From Cymbomonas tetramitiformis (taxonomy: Eukaryota > Chlorophyta > Pyramimonadophyceae > Pyramimonadales > Pyramimonadaceae): a DNA stretch of 64,000 nt. The notes under the pieces are model-generated. The model was not told the origin of the DNA, did not search any database, and saw nothing but the letters and a program-made list of their open reading frames with translations. The DNA is taken from the NCBI GenBank assembly GCA_001247695.2, contig LGRX02029126.1:1-64000 (forward strand). The letters are read 5' to 3'. How positions within the stretch are numbered: position 1 is the stretch's first letter; the number at the start of each line of letters is the position of its first letter. A program made the translations under genes and the position numbers. This document shows positions 33,201 through 43,067 of this stretch, piece by piece.

Positions 33201-35812
33201 CTCCCTGCAGTGTCGAGTGTCTCATGCACCTCTCTTCCTGCAGTGTCAAGTGACTCATGCACCTCTCTCCCTGCAGTGTCAAGTGGCGCATGCACCTCTC
33301 TCCCTGCAGTGACAACCGCTCTGTGCTTAAGGAGGGCTAATACGTCTGCACGTTGTGTCAAGCCCTTCTTACAGCTTTCAATATCTCTCCGCTTCGTGAC
33401 GGATGGACAGACCTGGGTGACCAATGTACACAGTCGTGCCAAAAATAGATCCGAAGAACGCTCCGATCAATGTACCCAGACCATCAACTATCATGCTCTC
33501 CATGGTGTTGTAGGTGTCGCCCACCATGGATGCGCTCTGTACACCTGAAGCCGTGGCCGCACATCACCCCCTCTGACATCCTCGGTGGGGGCACTCTACA
33601 CGAGTCAAGCGCCAACCACACTTCAACCCCTCTTACAGGTAAGGCGCCCGCGAGGAAGGAACTTGTAAAACGGCCGAGGAGTGGGAGATTACACACATTG
33701 CATCGTTCCCACGAAGTTGGTCATGGCAATTGGAAGAAGAAGGCCAACGTAGTCTGATACCTGTTTGAATTCAACCACCCTTGGGGTTGACGGCTCAATG
33801 GATGCATACACTCACAACATACTGATATCGACTAGAGATGGCACAAGTGAAGACCAGCACACGATGGTGAACACCGCCAGGGATGGAAAGGACCAAAATT
33901 AGTGTCCGAACAGCAAGCAGGATGCGAAGGAAGATAAGAAGGTTCGAGAATAGCAAAACAACGGTGAATCATTCTTCTTGCAGTAGGCAAGAGGACATGA
34001 TTGCGCTGGCATACCTCATCGAACTTGTGAAAGCTTGCACCGCCCTCGCCAGCGAAAACTCCCATGGCATCAATTCCGTTGTCCAAGTCCTGTGAGTACC
34101 ATTTGCACAGAGTCAGGGCCAACGTGCGAACTGAATCTGCAGTGCGGGAAGAGATAACTGCCGGGATATGTGACATCATGCCGTCATATGGATCTCCGGC
34201 GCGAGGATGGCTTCGAGCGCGAGCGTTTAGTGTACAAGCATCGTAAAGGAAGCTAACGCTGCAAAGTGTACCCGCAACGCAAAGAGTAGGACCATACCAA
34301 AGGGCGCACGTGTCGCAAAACCCGTAGGGCAGCGCGCTGTGAAGGATAACACACGCACGACTACAGGATAGACACAAGGAGAGGGTTTAGTCCTTCACCT
34401 CCTTCGTCTTCAGGCCAGTGGCCCAGCCAAGTGAACTGCCGACCAAGATAGCAAGGATGGCAATCGGGAAACTGCCAAATCGGAACTCGCCGATGTAGCC
34501 CATCCACACAATGAGAAGAGGGAAAAGTGCTTCAACTGGATGTGCCATCATGCTGACCATAGGGCTGAGGAACAACCAGGCGAGCGCCACGCCGGCCAAC
34601 GCCGAAAGAAGAATGTGCTTGGGGATAGTGGCCTGCACGACGGGTCCGATGAAGCTCCCTGCAAGGGAAGTTGGCAGCTCTTCCTCGCTCGGTCGGAGAA
34701 AACTCGCGTACTTGCAAGAACTCCAACTGTTGGCAGAAAATGAGTAAACAAGTTCCTGATATCCGAAATAAAAGTTTAGAGTGAATTGTCCGAGTTCAGC
34801 GTTATACCTGCAATTTCGAAGAGCCCGCCGACGAAGTTGCAGCTGCAGGATACCTTCCAAGCCATATCGGCAGAATCTTCAGGGCTCATACCATTATAGT
34901 AGCTGTTCTGGTATACCGGGTAGAAGATGCTGTAAACTTTGGCGAAGGCGCCTGTGAAGATTCAAAGCGAAGATTTACGTTGTGAAACAAGAGAAAATCA
35001 AGTCAGCTCATTGTCGATAAAGGAGATCGTTTCGTGAATCGCACCAGGAGTGTTTATTCCATAAGGCTGCGCGCAAATGTCTTCTCTTCCCTCTTTGCCC
35101 CAAAGCTGAAACGAGACACGCCAACGATAAAGAAACCGAAGTTGCGAATAATACAACAGGTAAAGCTGAAGGGTTGAGGTATGTTCAAAGAAAGCAGCGT
35201 GGCGTGAATTTACCTTTCCAGCCATGAGTGCATAGTATACATTCCCAAACAAGAGCGATATCCCAACACCTGCGTATTCAGTCCGGGGCCCATTCGGGGA
35301 GAAATGTAGCGTTATAGCTCGTTGATAATCTCACATTTGGTTCGGACTGGAGTTTTCATCACAAATCCATCGAAGATATCCAGCAGATCGCAGTTCCAGA
35401 GGATTTCAACGACATGCGTCATTTAACAGGAATCGAGAATGATCTGTGGACCCATAGAGCGTAAAGAGTAGTGTTGACCAAATATCTGCGAGCACCCTAG
35501 AGGCGAAAGCGTCTCACCTGGAAATATTTTTTCGTAAATTACGTCTTCTGGAAACTCGGGAAGGCCTTTGATAGCTGCGATGAGTGAGAGTTGCGTTGCC
35601 AGATTGTCAGACCATAGTGACATAAAGGCCTCACCATCACCAGCCCGCCAGAAGGAGTACCCTGGATACAACCTGAACGTGTCTGTGAACCAAGAGGTAA
35701 GGCCCTTAGGAGTAAAGAAATCTTTGGTCTGCTGCAGTTGGTCCTTCAGATGCTTGACAACATCAACTGTCTCGGTCTCTCCGACAGTGCCATCCTCCTG
35801 TTTATCCAACAT
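30203..35812 (-). CDS. NCS2/AzgA-like nucleobase (xanthine/uracil-type) permease, many exons
   Basis: Exons 1-11 (minus): 35812-35518, 35269-35214, 35105-35045, 34951-34808, 34726-34712, 34658-34399, 34089-34015, 33760-33695, 33536-33413, 32776-32621 and 32425-32347. All are GT-AG with consistent phases. The protein matches the polytopic NCS2-like permease fold: 'SDNLATQLSLIAAIKGLPEF', 'GVGISLLFGNVYYALMAGK', 'DICAQPYGINTPG', 'GLLLPIAMTNFVGTMQC', 'IVDGLGTLIGAFFGSIFGTT' with 'VYIGHP', 'GYSLLNGVAYY', 'TPQRHYPCILIAVLPA'. Later exons near 31990, 31690-31330 ('VWANLFMYVTDRRFFPAAIW') and 31184 onwards ('GLMHTEEANLKNL') follow the family order; a charged hydrophilic tail ends at 30203. Borders after exon 11 are partly unresolved. 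Likely a plasma- or organelle-membrane transporter of purine/pyrimidine bases; substrate is inferred from family only. Looks intact. Confidence 0.8.
33018..33312. repeat. 33-bp minisatellite in permease intron 9
   Basis: Unit 'gactcatgcacctctctccc' plus 'tgcagtgtcgagt', about nine copies. The length is a multiple of three, so open frames run through it on both strands, but it lies between exons 9 and 10 of the permease. Confidence 0.9.
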
Positions 35813-35955
35813 AGCTGCCTTTTAAATGGTGTATCCACTATCCAGGTCGGTTTGTGCCTCTTTCTGGTCTCATATGCGATCGAATTGAGATTTTGTTCAC
35901 TGTGAACTGGAACTCGCTGAAAAACTGTTAACTCGTCATGCGGTCGGTTGTTTAT

Positions 35956-35964
35956 CCTTTTATA
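35956..35964 (-). promoter_or_regulatory. Candidate TATA box of the permease gene
   Basis: TATAAAAGG on the minus strand, about 145 nt upstream of the ATG at 35812, followed by a plausible leader. Position and match to the TATA consensus are the only support. Confidence 0.35.
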
Positions 35965-35974
35965 CTGTATATAT

Positions 35975-36889
35975 ATCTACTTAGGCTTGGTCGATCTCAA
36001 TTTTGAGATCTCCGCTAGGCCTGTTCAGTGTTCACCTGTAGGCCATCTGAATCTGATCGTTCGATCATCTCATCATTCGTTTATATTTTGTATTTATACA
36101 AAGAATCTGATACAAACAGTGCAGTGACTACAAACTCAAAGCGAAAGGTCAAACACTGATTTTTAAAAACTGTAAACTGTAAACTCAAAAACTGAGAAAA
36201 CTCAGTTTTATATAAAAAAATCAGTTCGATCACGAGTTCATGACTGACAGATGAGGATGACGCTGACACAGTGTCGTCACAGTGTCATCATCCCGCTCTG
36301 CTATTCGCGGTTTGCTTGTTTAAGTAAGGTAAGGTAAGGTAATTTGCTTCGGTCCTAAAACATATATAAGAGCAGAGGTCAGAGTCACAGGATGGCAGCA
36401 TGGCACGGAGGACTTGGGAACCCTTGCAACCTTGACCAGACACCCAGTTGGTGCAAGGGGTGTTGCCCTTTCGAATTAGGGGTCAAAGGTGGCGGCAATG
36501 ATCCAACGGGGCATAATACACCCTAAAAATATGGAGGGTTCAGATAAAGGTACAGTATGGATGTAGGTACATCTACAGTGCTGTAGAAATCCTACGTGGC
36601 ACCGGTAGCTACCGGTAGCGATACCCCTTAGCTACCGGCAGCCATCGGATCAAATTCCATACTTAAGAAGCATATATATCGGTTAAATGCCCCCTTACCC
36701 ACTGGCAGCCGTCATACCGGTACCACCCATCAGATCTTACCGGTACCACCCATCAGATTCCAGCAACACTGTATGTACATCTACAGTACCTCTATGGGTC
36801 GTTAGCTTTATAGGGCTCCCAACTGAACTCCCAACCTATTTGTACCTCGCGTATTGGCTCGCGGTATTGGCTCGCGGGGTCTCATCGCA
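35975..36889. other. Intergenic region upstream of the permease
   Basis: Contains short repeats (ggtaaggtaaggtaaggtaa at about 36322; 'accggtagctaccggtagc' near 36601; 'taccggtaccacccatcaga' twice near 36715-36758). No gene recognised. Confidence 0.4.
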
Positions 36890-37005
36890 TGCTAGGGGTG
36901 CCCAACTAAAGTTGAGCCGTCCAATATTTTCAGATCGTGAACATCGGAAGGTCCGAAGAGATTTCTGGGGAGCGACGAAGGAATGTATCGTATTTTGATC
37001 TCTAA
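36890..37005 (+). repeat. Dispersed repeat, copy 2
   Basis: Partner of 19184-19295 (starts 'aggggtgcccaactaaagtt'). See that entry for the shared peptide. Confidence 0.7.
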
Positions 37006-37418
37006 GATGTCGAGGTTGTCGACTTTTTGATATGGACTGTCGGATTCGGGAAATTACCCCTGTTAAATATGAACAGACCAGTTTAAGTGTGCAGCTCTAT
37101 CGCACGCGAGATACCCGTATGATACCGATACCGTAATAACCGGTTCCTAGAACGTACTGCGCGGCGCGCGGCGATAGCGTGAGGCGTGTCATGTCACCTC
37201 TCCTCCTCTGACGTGAGACGACCAAGCGAAGGGGAGTAACTATAGTACTGGAGTAGCGTTACTCTCGTCCCCAGAGTTTAGACGAGCCGCGCTTCGCGCG
37301 GCTACCCGCGATTCGATTCGAGGGCTGCGTTACTTGATGCGGATTGTGGAGCTCGTCTGAACTCTGGTCTTTCTCGTCAAAAGCCAGAATTTAGACGATA
37401 AATGTCTACCTTTTTCTC

Positions 37419-38653
37419 GTCGTAAAGCCGCGGACGCTTCGACAATTTCGGCAAATCATTCGTCAACGCCCGCAGCCCGATGGCACCTCACTATGGTGGT
37501 GCTCTGGCCCTCTGGGAGATTGGCATGACGGTGCTCCCCGCAGCCACGGCTGTGGAAAGCCTCCGTGGGGCTTCCCCGCCCACGCGGGCTTATGGGGGAT
37601 GCCGTTTCTACTTTCCTTCATTCTCTTGATTTCTGTCATGGGAGTGGGGGTTCGGCCGCCTTCACGGCGGCCAATGACGACGAGCCTGTGCAGGTATCGC
37701 GTATCGGGTCAGGCTGCGCCGCAGCCCGGTTCTGTGCAGGGGGGACCTGTGTGTCTACCGAGGCATTGAAGATCTAATGCTGGACTTCGGGTTTAGGCTT
37801 AGTTATTATGGGCTCTGACTAGTCCGGATCTGTCTTTCTCGCATCTAAGCCCTGACTCTCTTGACGCGGTGCTTACGGCTCTCGGTGGTTGTGGTCCCTT
37901 TGCTGTGCCGCCTGACCGCTACGATCGGGAATGGTGGAAGCAGGGGGGTTGGGGGTTGGTTCTTCCATCCCGGCCCTCACCATCTGCCTGGTATACCCCA
38001 GCTGCCCGGACCTCCACCGTCTCCCGACTACAGCCCTCCTCCGTCCGACGTTGACGATGACGAGTCTGTTGTCGGCTAGCTCTGGTCCTGGTTCTGGCAG
38101 TACACCACTTTTATGGTGGTGTGCTGAAATGTACTTTGACCTCAACATGGTCTTCGATTTGCTGTATGGTTTTACTTTGACACCTTTGAATTCTTCAATC
38201 TGACTTGTTGGCGCAGAGCTTTCGGTGCTTTAACAGGACTTACATTGCCTGTATCGGTTTTCTCTTGTGCTAGCTAGAGGGATTCCAATTTGTGTATCAG
38301 AATTGCGTTGTTGGATTAGCAGTTAGGACTTGTCAACCTGGCTTCTGCCCTAGAGATTTACTATTCTGACTCTCCTAGCCAGTCACCACCCACAGTGTTG
38401 GGGTGGTGTGCTGGAATCTGTATAGGCAGCCCTGACAGGCAGGCCCCTATGACAGACCCCTAGGACCAACACTGGACTGCTGACTGATCTATAGGTTCGT
38501 GCTGTGACACACGTTGTGTCACAGGTAGGCTAGTTTCCGAGACCGTTGCGAGACCGTTCCGGGTATTTCTAGCTTAGGGTTTATTTATCTTATGAGAGTT
38601 TATCCATACAGTTCGGGACCCTCTGATATCTAGTGAACTAGGATATTCCGGTA
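37419..38653 (+). mobile_element. Decayed 3' part of a Gag-only LTR element (third family member)
   Basis: From about 37419 ('tcgtcgtaaagccgcggac') the sequence aligns with 43765-44804 of the inner element: the 'HGCGKPPWGFPAHAG' motif, the hydrophobic segment (FILLISVMGVGV), the 3' untranslated hairpin regions and a 3' LTR. The C-terminal coding part is frameshifted. The 5' half and 5' LTR are absent. It shows the family has several divergent copies. Confidence 0.75.
38409..38653 (+). repeat. 3' LTR of the decayed third element
   Basis: 245 bp, TGCTGGAATCTG..GGATATTCCGGTA, about 80 percent like the 259-bp LTRs at 41279 and 44546. Contains the internal stem CTGTGACACA/TGTGTCACAG and is abutted on the left by CACCACCC...GGGTGGTG. 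Confidence 0.8.
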
Positions 38654-38664
38654 ATTTCTGCCCA

Positions 38665-38870
38665 GTGGATCTCTCCGAGCGGCTTATCGAGGCGGGGCAG
38701 CTGTTCAGGTCAGTGAACCTGTTCCCGGGCTGGGACGGCAGGAAGGCAGTCAAGGACCCTCAGGTGCCTCTGAATGGCAGGCACATAGATTACCACGCCT
38801 GCAGGCGTGAGGTCATCAGGATGGTGGCTCAAGCGGCGGGTAAGACGGAGGCAGAGACCATGGCAGTATT
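38665..38870 (+). other. Coding-like fragment between two LTR elements
   Basis: Open frame with 'LFPGWDGRKAVKDPQVPLNGRHIDYHACRREVIRMVAQAAG..EAETMAVFAG', cut by the 5' LTR at 38871. The layout faintly recalls the C-terminal part of tyrosine recombinases, but the catalytic residues cannot be assigned. I could not find its continuation after the element's right LTR. Confidence 0.35.
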
Positions 38871-39080
38871 TGCTGGATGTGACACACCGACAGTAAAGAC
38901 TGTCACCTGTCACTTCCTATAGTAGGCTGGGTGACCGTCACCAGTAGACGGGAAACACCCGTTAGTATTTATGTGTATCTCTTTTATCAATCTGCGACTT
39001 TTACCGTTCTGAGATCGAAACCCTTAACACAGGGTTTATTCTCCGTTATCCGATATATACACCCGACTATATATCTGACA
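38871..39080 (+). repeat. 5' LTR of outer element
   Basis: Starts TGCTGGATGTGACACACC, ends TATATATCTGACA. Contains the stem GTGACA...TGTCAC shortly after its start and the conserved CAGGGTTTATT block. Confidence 0.85.
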
Positions 39081-39127
39081 GGTTTGGCCCCACTTGCGCT
39101 TTATTTAGCCACTGCGACACCGCGAGG

Positions 39128-39180
39128 ATGATTGGCTAAGGCCGGACGCTTGGGATGGAGTGAGGCGCTCCGCGCGTGGA
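39128..39180 (+). other. Conserved leader block of the Gag-only elements
   Basis: ATGATTGGCTAAGGC followed by CGCTTGGGA matches 41582-41630 of the inner element at the same place relative to the LTR. It may be a packaging or primer-related signal. No ordinary TGG-type primer-binding site is seen beside either LTR. Confidence 0.5.
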
Positions 39181-39468
39181 AGTGCCGGCAGTCGCGGGTA
39201 TGGCCTAAGTTTTGTGGGTTGATTTACGGCTAGCTGTAGGCCTTTGAGGACATCTTTTCTACGGGATTTAACGTTGGGTTGGTTTACGCATCCTGGTTGG
39301 TCACCACACCGTTTCGTATCGGCCGCCATCTACCACACGACTTCTCAGAATTTCTGCTCTCTCACGGCAGCCGTATCGACGACCCACCACATTTCTTGGC
39401 CGCCCAAGACTACCGCATTTTTTTTCCACGTCTTATTGCCTCACTCTACCCCTGTAGTCTTCTTCATC

Positions 39469-41278
39469 ATGGTTGCTTCTACTAGATCGACGGCTAGCAT
39501 GGCGCATCGCCGCCGCACATTAAGCACAATTTTTGACTCCGTTGCTGCCAGGCATGCCAACACGCCTGCGACCCCGCCAGCGGCACAGCCGGCCGCTAAT
39601 TCGGCGGGGGCCGCATTTTTGGCATCGGTACGCACGCTACAGCGGGAGCACTTCGACATGAAGGTGGCGAAGCACGTCCAACGCAAGTTGTTCGACGGCA
39701 AGGAGAGTAGATTTTCCGGTGCGGAGCCCCACGCGGCGGCCATCTTCACGAGGATGGTCTCTGCCCTGCAGGCGGCATTCGTCACTGAGGACACCAGTTT
39801 CCTCCGCCCGCTCTTCACGCTGGACGACGCTACTTTGGCCGTCCGCGTGGAGGCCAACAATTTGTTGTTCTCCACGATCGAGCTGCTGATCGACCCCTCG
39901 TCGCCCGCAGCGGACTGGTTGGACTCCTCCCACGCCAGCTTCCCAGCAGACGGTAAGCGTGTCCTGCTCGAGTTCGCCCGTCGGATGATCCCGGTTGGGG
40001 ACCCCTTCCAGGGGCAAGCGGACATGTTTGCCGTCCGCATCGCTGCGGGCGTGGACCCTCATGGACCCATTGAGGACTTCAACGCCGCGCTCAAGGCAGC
40101 GAGGACGAGATCGACGCTCCAGGACGAGGACGTGAAGTCCCTTTTCATCAAAGCCCTCGACGCCACCTTCTACCAACCGGTGGTGTCCCGTTTGCTCCTT
40201 CACGACCAGCGAGCCGCCCACGACCTACTCACCATTCAGCAGTGGGTGCGGGAGTGCTACGGCGAGCACGTGCGGGCGGGCACCGCCACCGCATCCGCAC
40301 ACCGGTACTCCCACGGCACGCACTTCATGGAGAAGGGCGTTGATGGGTCGGGTGCGGCGGGTGAGATCGAGGACTTACGGACAATGGTACTCGACTTGAA
40401 GAGACAATTGGCCACCTTCCTCGTCGCCGCCGAGTCCGAACCGTCTCCGCGGGGGTTTACCCCTCGCGCGGACAAACCGGACCGCCGGGTCAAGACCCGT
40501 TTCGCAGCCTCGCCCCTCCCCAAAGGGGGGAATTGGTCTCAGTCCGTCTCACGGAAGGTGGCCTTCCACCGCGAGAGCGGTGCGACAATCCCGTACTGCC
40601 AAAATCAGGTGTGTGCTAAGGGGAAAGCGAGGCATTGGCACCGGGACTGCCCGAACGGGGGCAGGGCCGGGCTCTCGGCGTTCGCCTTCGCCGAGGAGGC
40701 CGAGAACTCCGTGCTGGCCGCGAAGTTCCAGCACGCCATCGACCACGGCGACCCCGTGGAATTCGACGCCCTCTGCATGCTTGCGGGCGGGAAGCCGGAG
40801 GTCTTCACCGATCTTTCGGCGTGCTCGTTCTGCGAGGAGGACGGTGAGGTCCTCGTGTCCGCTGTCGCCGAATTCTCTGAGATGGCACACGCGGCTGGAG
40901 CTTCCACGTTCAACGTCAACACCTTCACTGCCGACTTGCCGGTGGTGTCGGAGCCGGCCGCGCACTCCCCGCCCGCGTCGGTTGAGTCCGAAGAGGAATG
41001 GACCGGTCCGCCGAACCCCTTCTGCCCTCCCGTCACCCGCACGTTTGCCGATTTCATTGAGAGTACGGGAATTGCGTTGGGGGCGCCCGACGAGCCGGCC
41101 GCGAGCATGAACTTGCTCTCCGCGGTTGAGACGCCGGAGCGCGTGATCGACTACAAGCCCGCGGCTTACGCCGCGTGCGGCGATGACGACAAGGGTGCCT
41201 CGGTGGCACCGCCGCGGCCGCGGTACGGCTGCGGGAACGGCATCCCGAGGTTCGCGAGGTCTCTCCTCACTTCCTCCT
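39469..41278 (+). pseudogene. Gag-like protein of outer element, N-terminal part (interrupted)
   Basis: The likely start is the ATG at 39469 (MVASTRSTASMAHRRRTLS); the frame is open further upstream from TTG codons. A long alpha-helical Gag-like core (roughly residues 40-300) contains 'LLIDPSSPAADW', 'GKRVLLEFARRM' and 'ALDATFYQPVVSRLL'. Then comes a zinc-knuckle-like cluster ('CQNQVCAKGKARHWHRDC'), an acidic region, and 'RYGCGNGIPRF' leading into a hydrophobic segment. The coding sequence is GC-rich compared with flanks. At 41279 the inner element interrupts codon use; the frame reads four codons into the LTR before a stop. The C-terminal part resumes at 44810. Confidence 0.75.
41274..41278 (+). 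repeat. Target-site duplication (left) of inner element
   Basis: CTCCT, repeated at 44805-44809 right after the inner 3' LTR. Confidence 0.8.
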
Positions 41279-41537
41279 TGCTGAAATCTGTATAGGCAGC
41301 CCTGACCGGGAGTCCCGGTGCAGGCCCCTATGACAGATTCCTAGGTAGCCAACACTGGACCGTGACTGATCCGTAAGCCTGTGCTGTGACACACCGAGTG
41401 TCACAGGTAGCTAGACTCGAGACCGTTCCGACTCCGTGACCGTTCCGGGTATATCTAGCTTAGGGTTTATTTCTTAGGAGAGTTTATCTATATTGGTTCA
41501 CTGACTGTCTGATATCTTGAACCGGGATATTCCAGTA
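41279..41537 (+). repeat. 5' LTR of inner element
   Basis: TGCTGAAATCTGTATAGGC..GGATATTCCAGTA; TG..TA ends. Internal stem CTGTGACAC/GTGTCACAG and 'CTTAGGGTTTATTTC' block. Confidence 0.9.
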
Positions 41538-41690
41538 GGTCGTGGACCCATTCCACGCTATATTCCACAACTAGTTTGGCCATGATTGGCTAAAGCAGCC
41601 GCTTGGAGAGGTGGTGCGCGACGGCGCGTTTGGGGACTCACGGGAATTTTGAGATGAGCTGTTTGCGGTGAGCGTCTTTGAGCCGCAGCT

Positions 41691-43067
41691 ATGGGGGTTC
41701 GACCTGGACCGGGCCTAGTCGACGCAATGTTCATTTACGGTATTACGCTTGCCCTGATCCCGCTTGCTGCCGATTTTTGGGCTGGTGGCTCGAGCACCTT
41801 CGACCTCGACGACGTCTTCCAGTGCCCCTCGCTCGCATGGCTCTACCGCTCCTTCCGTGACTGTGACGTCGCATCTTCCCAACATTTTTACCCGAACGCG
41901 CCCCGGCGTACCACCTCCCATCAGGCTTTCAGAGTTATGGGTGTTACCACCAGAGCAAAGAAGTCCCTCACGAGGGACAGCGACGTTGATGCCTCGCTGA
42001 GGCTTATCGACGGGGTTCGGAACAGCCCGACGGTGCGGACACCGACTATTCCGACCCCCAACCCTGCTTCGAACGAGGACGCCGACGTGGCTGTTAGGCG
42101 TTACTTGCAGGAACAGGCGAAGTTGACCGACGAGATCTACAAGGCACGTCTGCATCGTGCCTGGGCCAAGAGCATCCGCGAGGACGTTCTTAGTGACAAG
42201 AAACATCATTTCCGCGGTACGGACGACGCTGGCCTTCTGTCCGACCTGGTGGTGCAGCTACGTACGGAGTTCGAGTCGGCTGGGCTGGAGCTGAAGTCCT
42301 TTGATCTCGACGACCCCCTTACCCCGGTTGTGAGCCGGGTGAATGGCCTTCTGTACGACGTGCTGGCTCTCGTGGTGGAGAAGCACAGCAACGCGTATGT
42401 CTGGCTCACGGGTACGGATGCTTCCTCTGACCGAGATGGCCGGCGAGCTTTGGTCGACATCATCAAGGGCTGCGTACCGGTGGCGCTGCGGGAGTCGCAG
42501 CAGGAGGAGCATGCGGCCTTGCGTTACCCCGCGAACGTGGACCCGCAGCCGATCTTGGCGCGGGAGCAACGTTTGGTGCGGGACAACAGGGCCTCCGACT
42601 GGACACCTACGGAGGCTACGCGTAAGCTGAGCCTGTACACCAGGCTTGACCCGGCGTTCTACGCTGCGGTTAAGGTGCGCTACCCCATGGCTGCTGACTT
42701 GGCCCATGTACCGTTGGCCTCACTCCGCTCCATGGTGGTAGAGATCTACCAGGCTTGGGCTCAGACTGACACGGGGAAGGCGGCTTCTGGAGCGGACGGC
42801 ATCTCCGCGCACCTCTCCAGCAGCGAGTACGACGCCCTCCTCGTGAAGATCACGGAGCTGAAGGAGCTGGTACAGCGGCAGCACGGGGAGGGCGCTCCGG
42901 TAGTGCGGCAACAGCGGGACAAGCAGCGGCAACAGCAGCAGCAGCGTGCGCAGCAGCCGAGGGGCTACCGTATGGGGCAGCACAAGGTGCCGCCCGTGGG
43001 ATTCGACCGGGACGACCAGCGGGCAAAGCCGTTCTGTGGCAGGTGCAAGAAAGGCGGGCAAAGGTGA
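41691..43067 (+). CDS. Gag-like protein of inner element, frame 1
   Basis: ATG at 41691; the ATG at 41937 (MGVTTRAKKSLTRD) aligns better with the outer protein's start. Helical Gag-like core ('DGRRALVDIIKGCVPVALRE', 'LYTRLDPAFYAAVKVRYPMAADLAHVPLASLRSM') followed by a Gln-rich basic linker (about 42900-42960). The zinc knuckle begins (KPFCGRCKKGG) and a stop comes at 43065-43067. The remaining knuckle residues (YHFYRDCP) are in the next frame, so the full protein needs a +1 shift near 43050-43065 or this copy carries a one-base change. Confidence 0.75.
   Translation: MGVRPGPGLVDAMFIYGITLALIPLAADFWAGGSSTFDLDDVFQCPSLAWLYRSFRDCDVASSQHFYPNAPRRTTSHQAFRVMGVTTRAKKSLTRDSDVDASLRLIDGVRNSPTVRTPTIPTPNPASNEDADVAVRRYLQEQAKLTDEIYKARLHRAWAKSIREDVLSDKKHHFRGTDDAGLLSDLVVQLRTEFESAGLELKSFDLDDPLTPVVSRVNGLLYDVLALVVEKHSNAYVWLTGTDASSDRDGRRALVDIIKGCVPVALRESQQEEHAALRYPANVDPQPILAREQRLVRDNRASDWTPTEATRKLSLYTRLDPAFYAAVKVRYPMAADLAHVPLASLRSMVVEIYQAWAQTDTGKAASGADGISAHLSSSEYDALLVKITELKELVQRQHGEGAPVVRQQRDKQRQQQQQRAQQPRGYRMGQHKVPPVGFDRDDQRAKPFCGRCKKGGQR

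Noticed and set aside
33004..33548. Repeat-rich ORFs (VTHAPLSLQCR and the reverse LQGERCMSH type)
   Set aside because: The 33-bp unit is a multiple of three, so frames stay open; the array lies in a permease intron.
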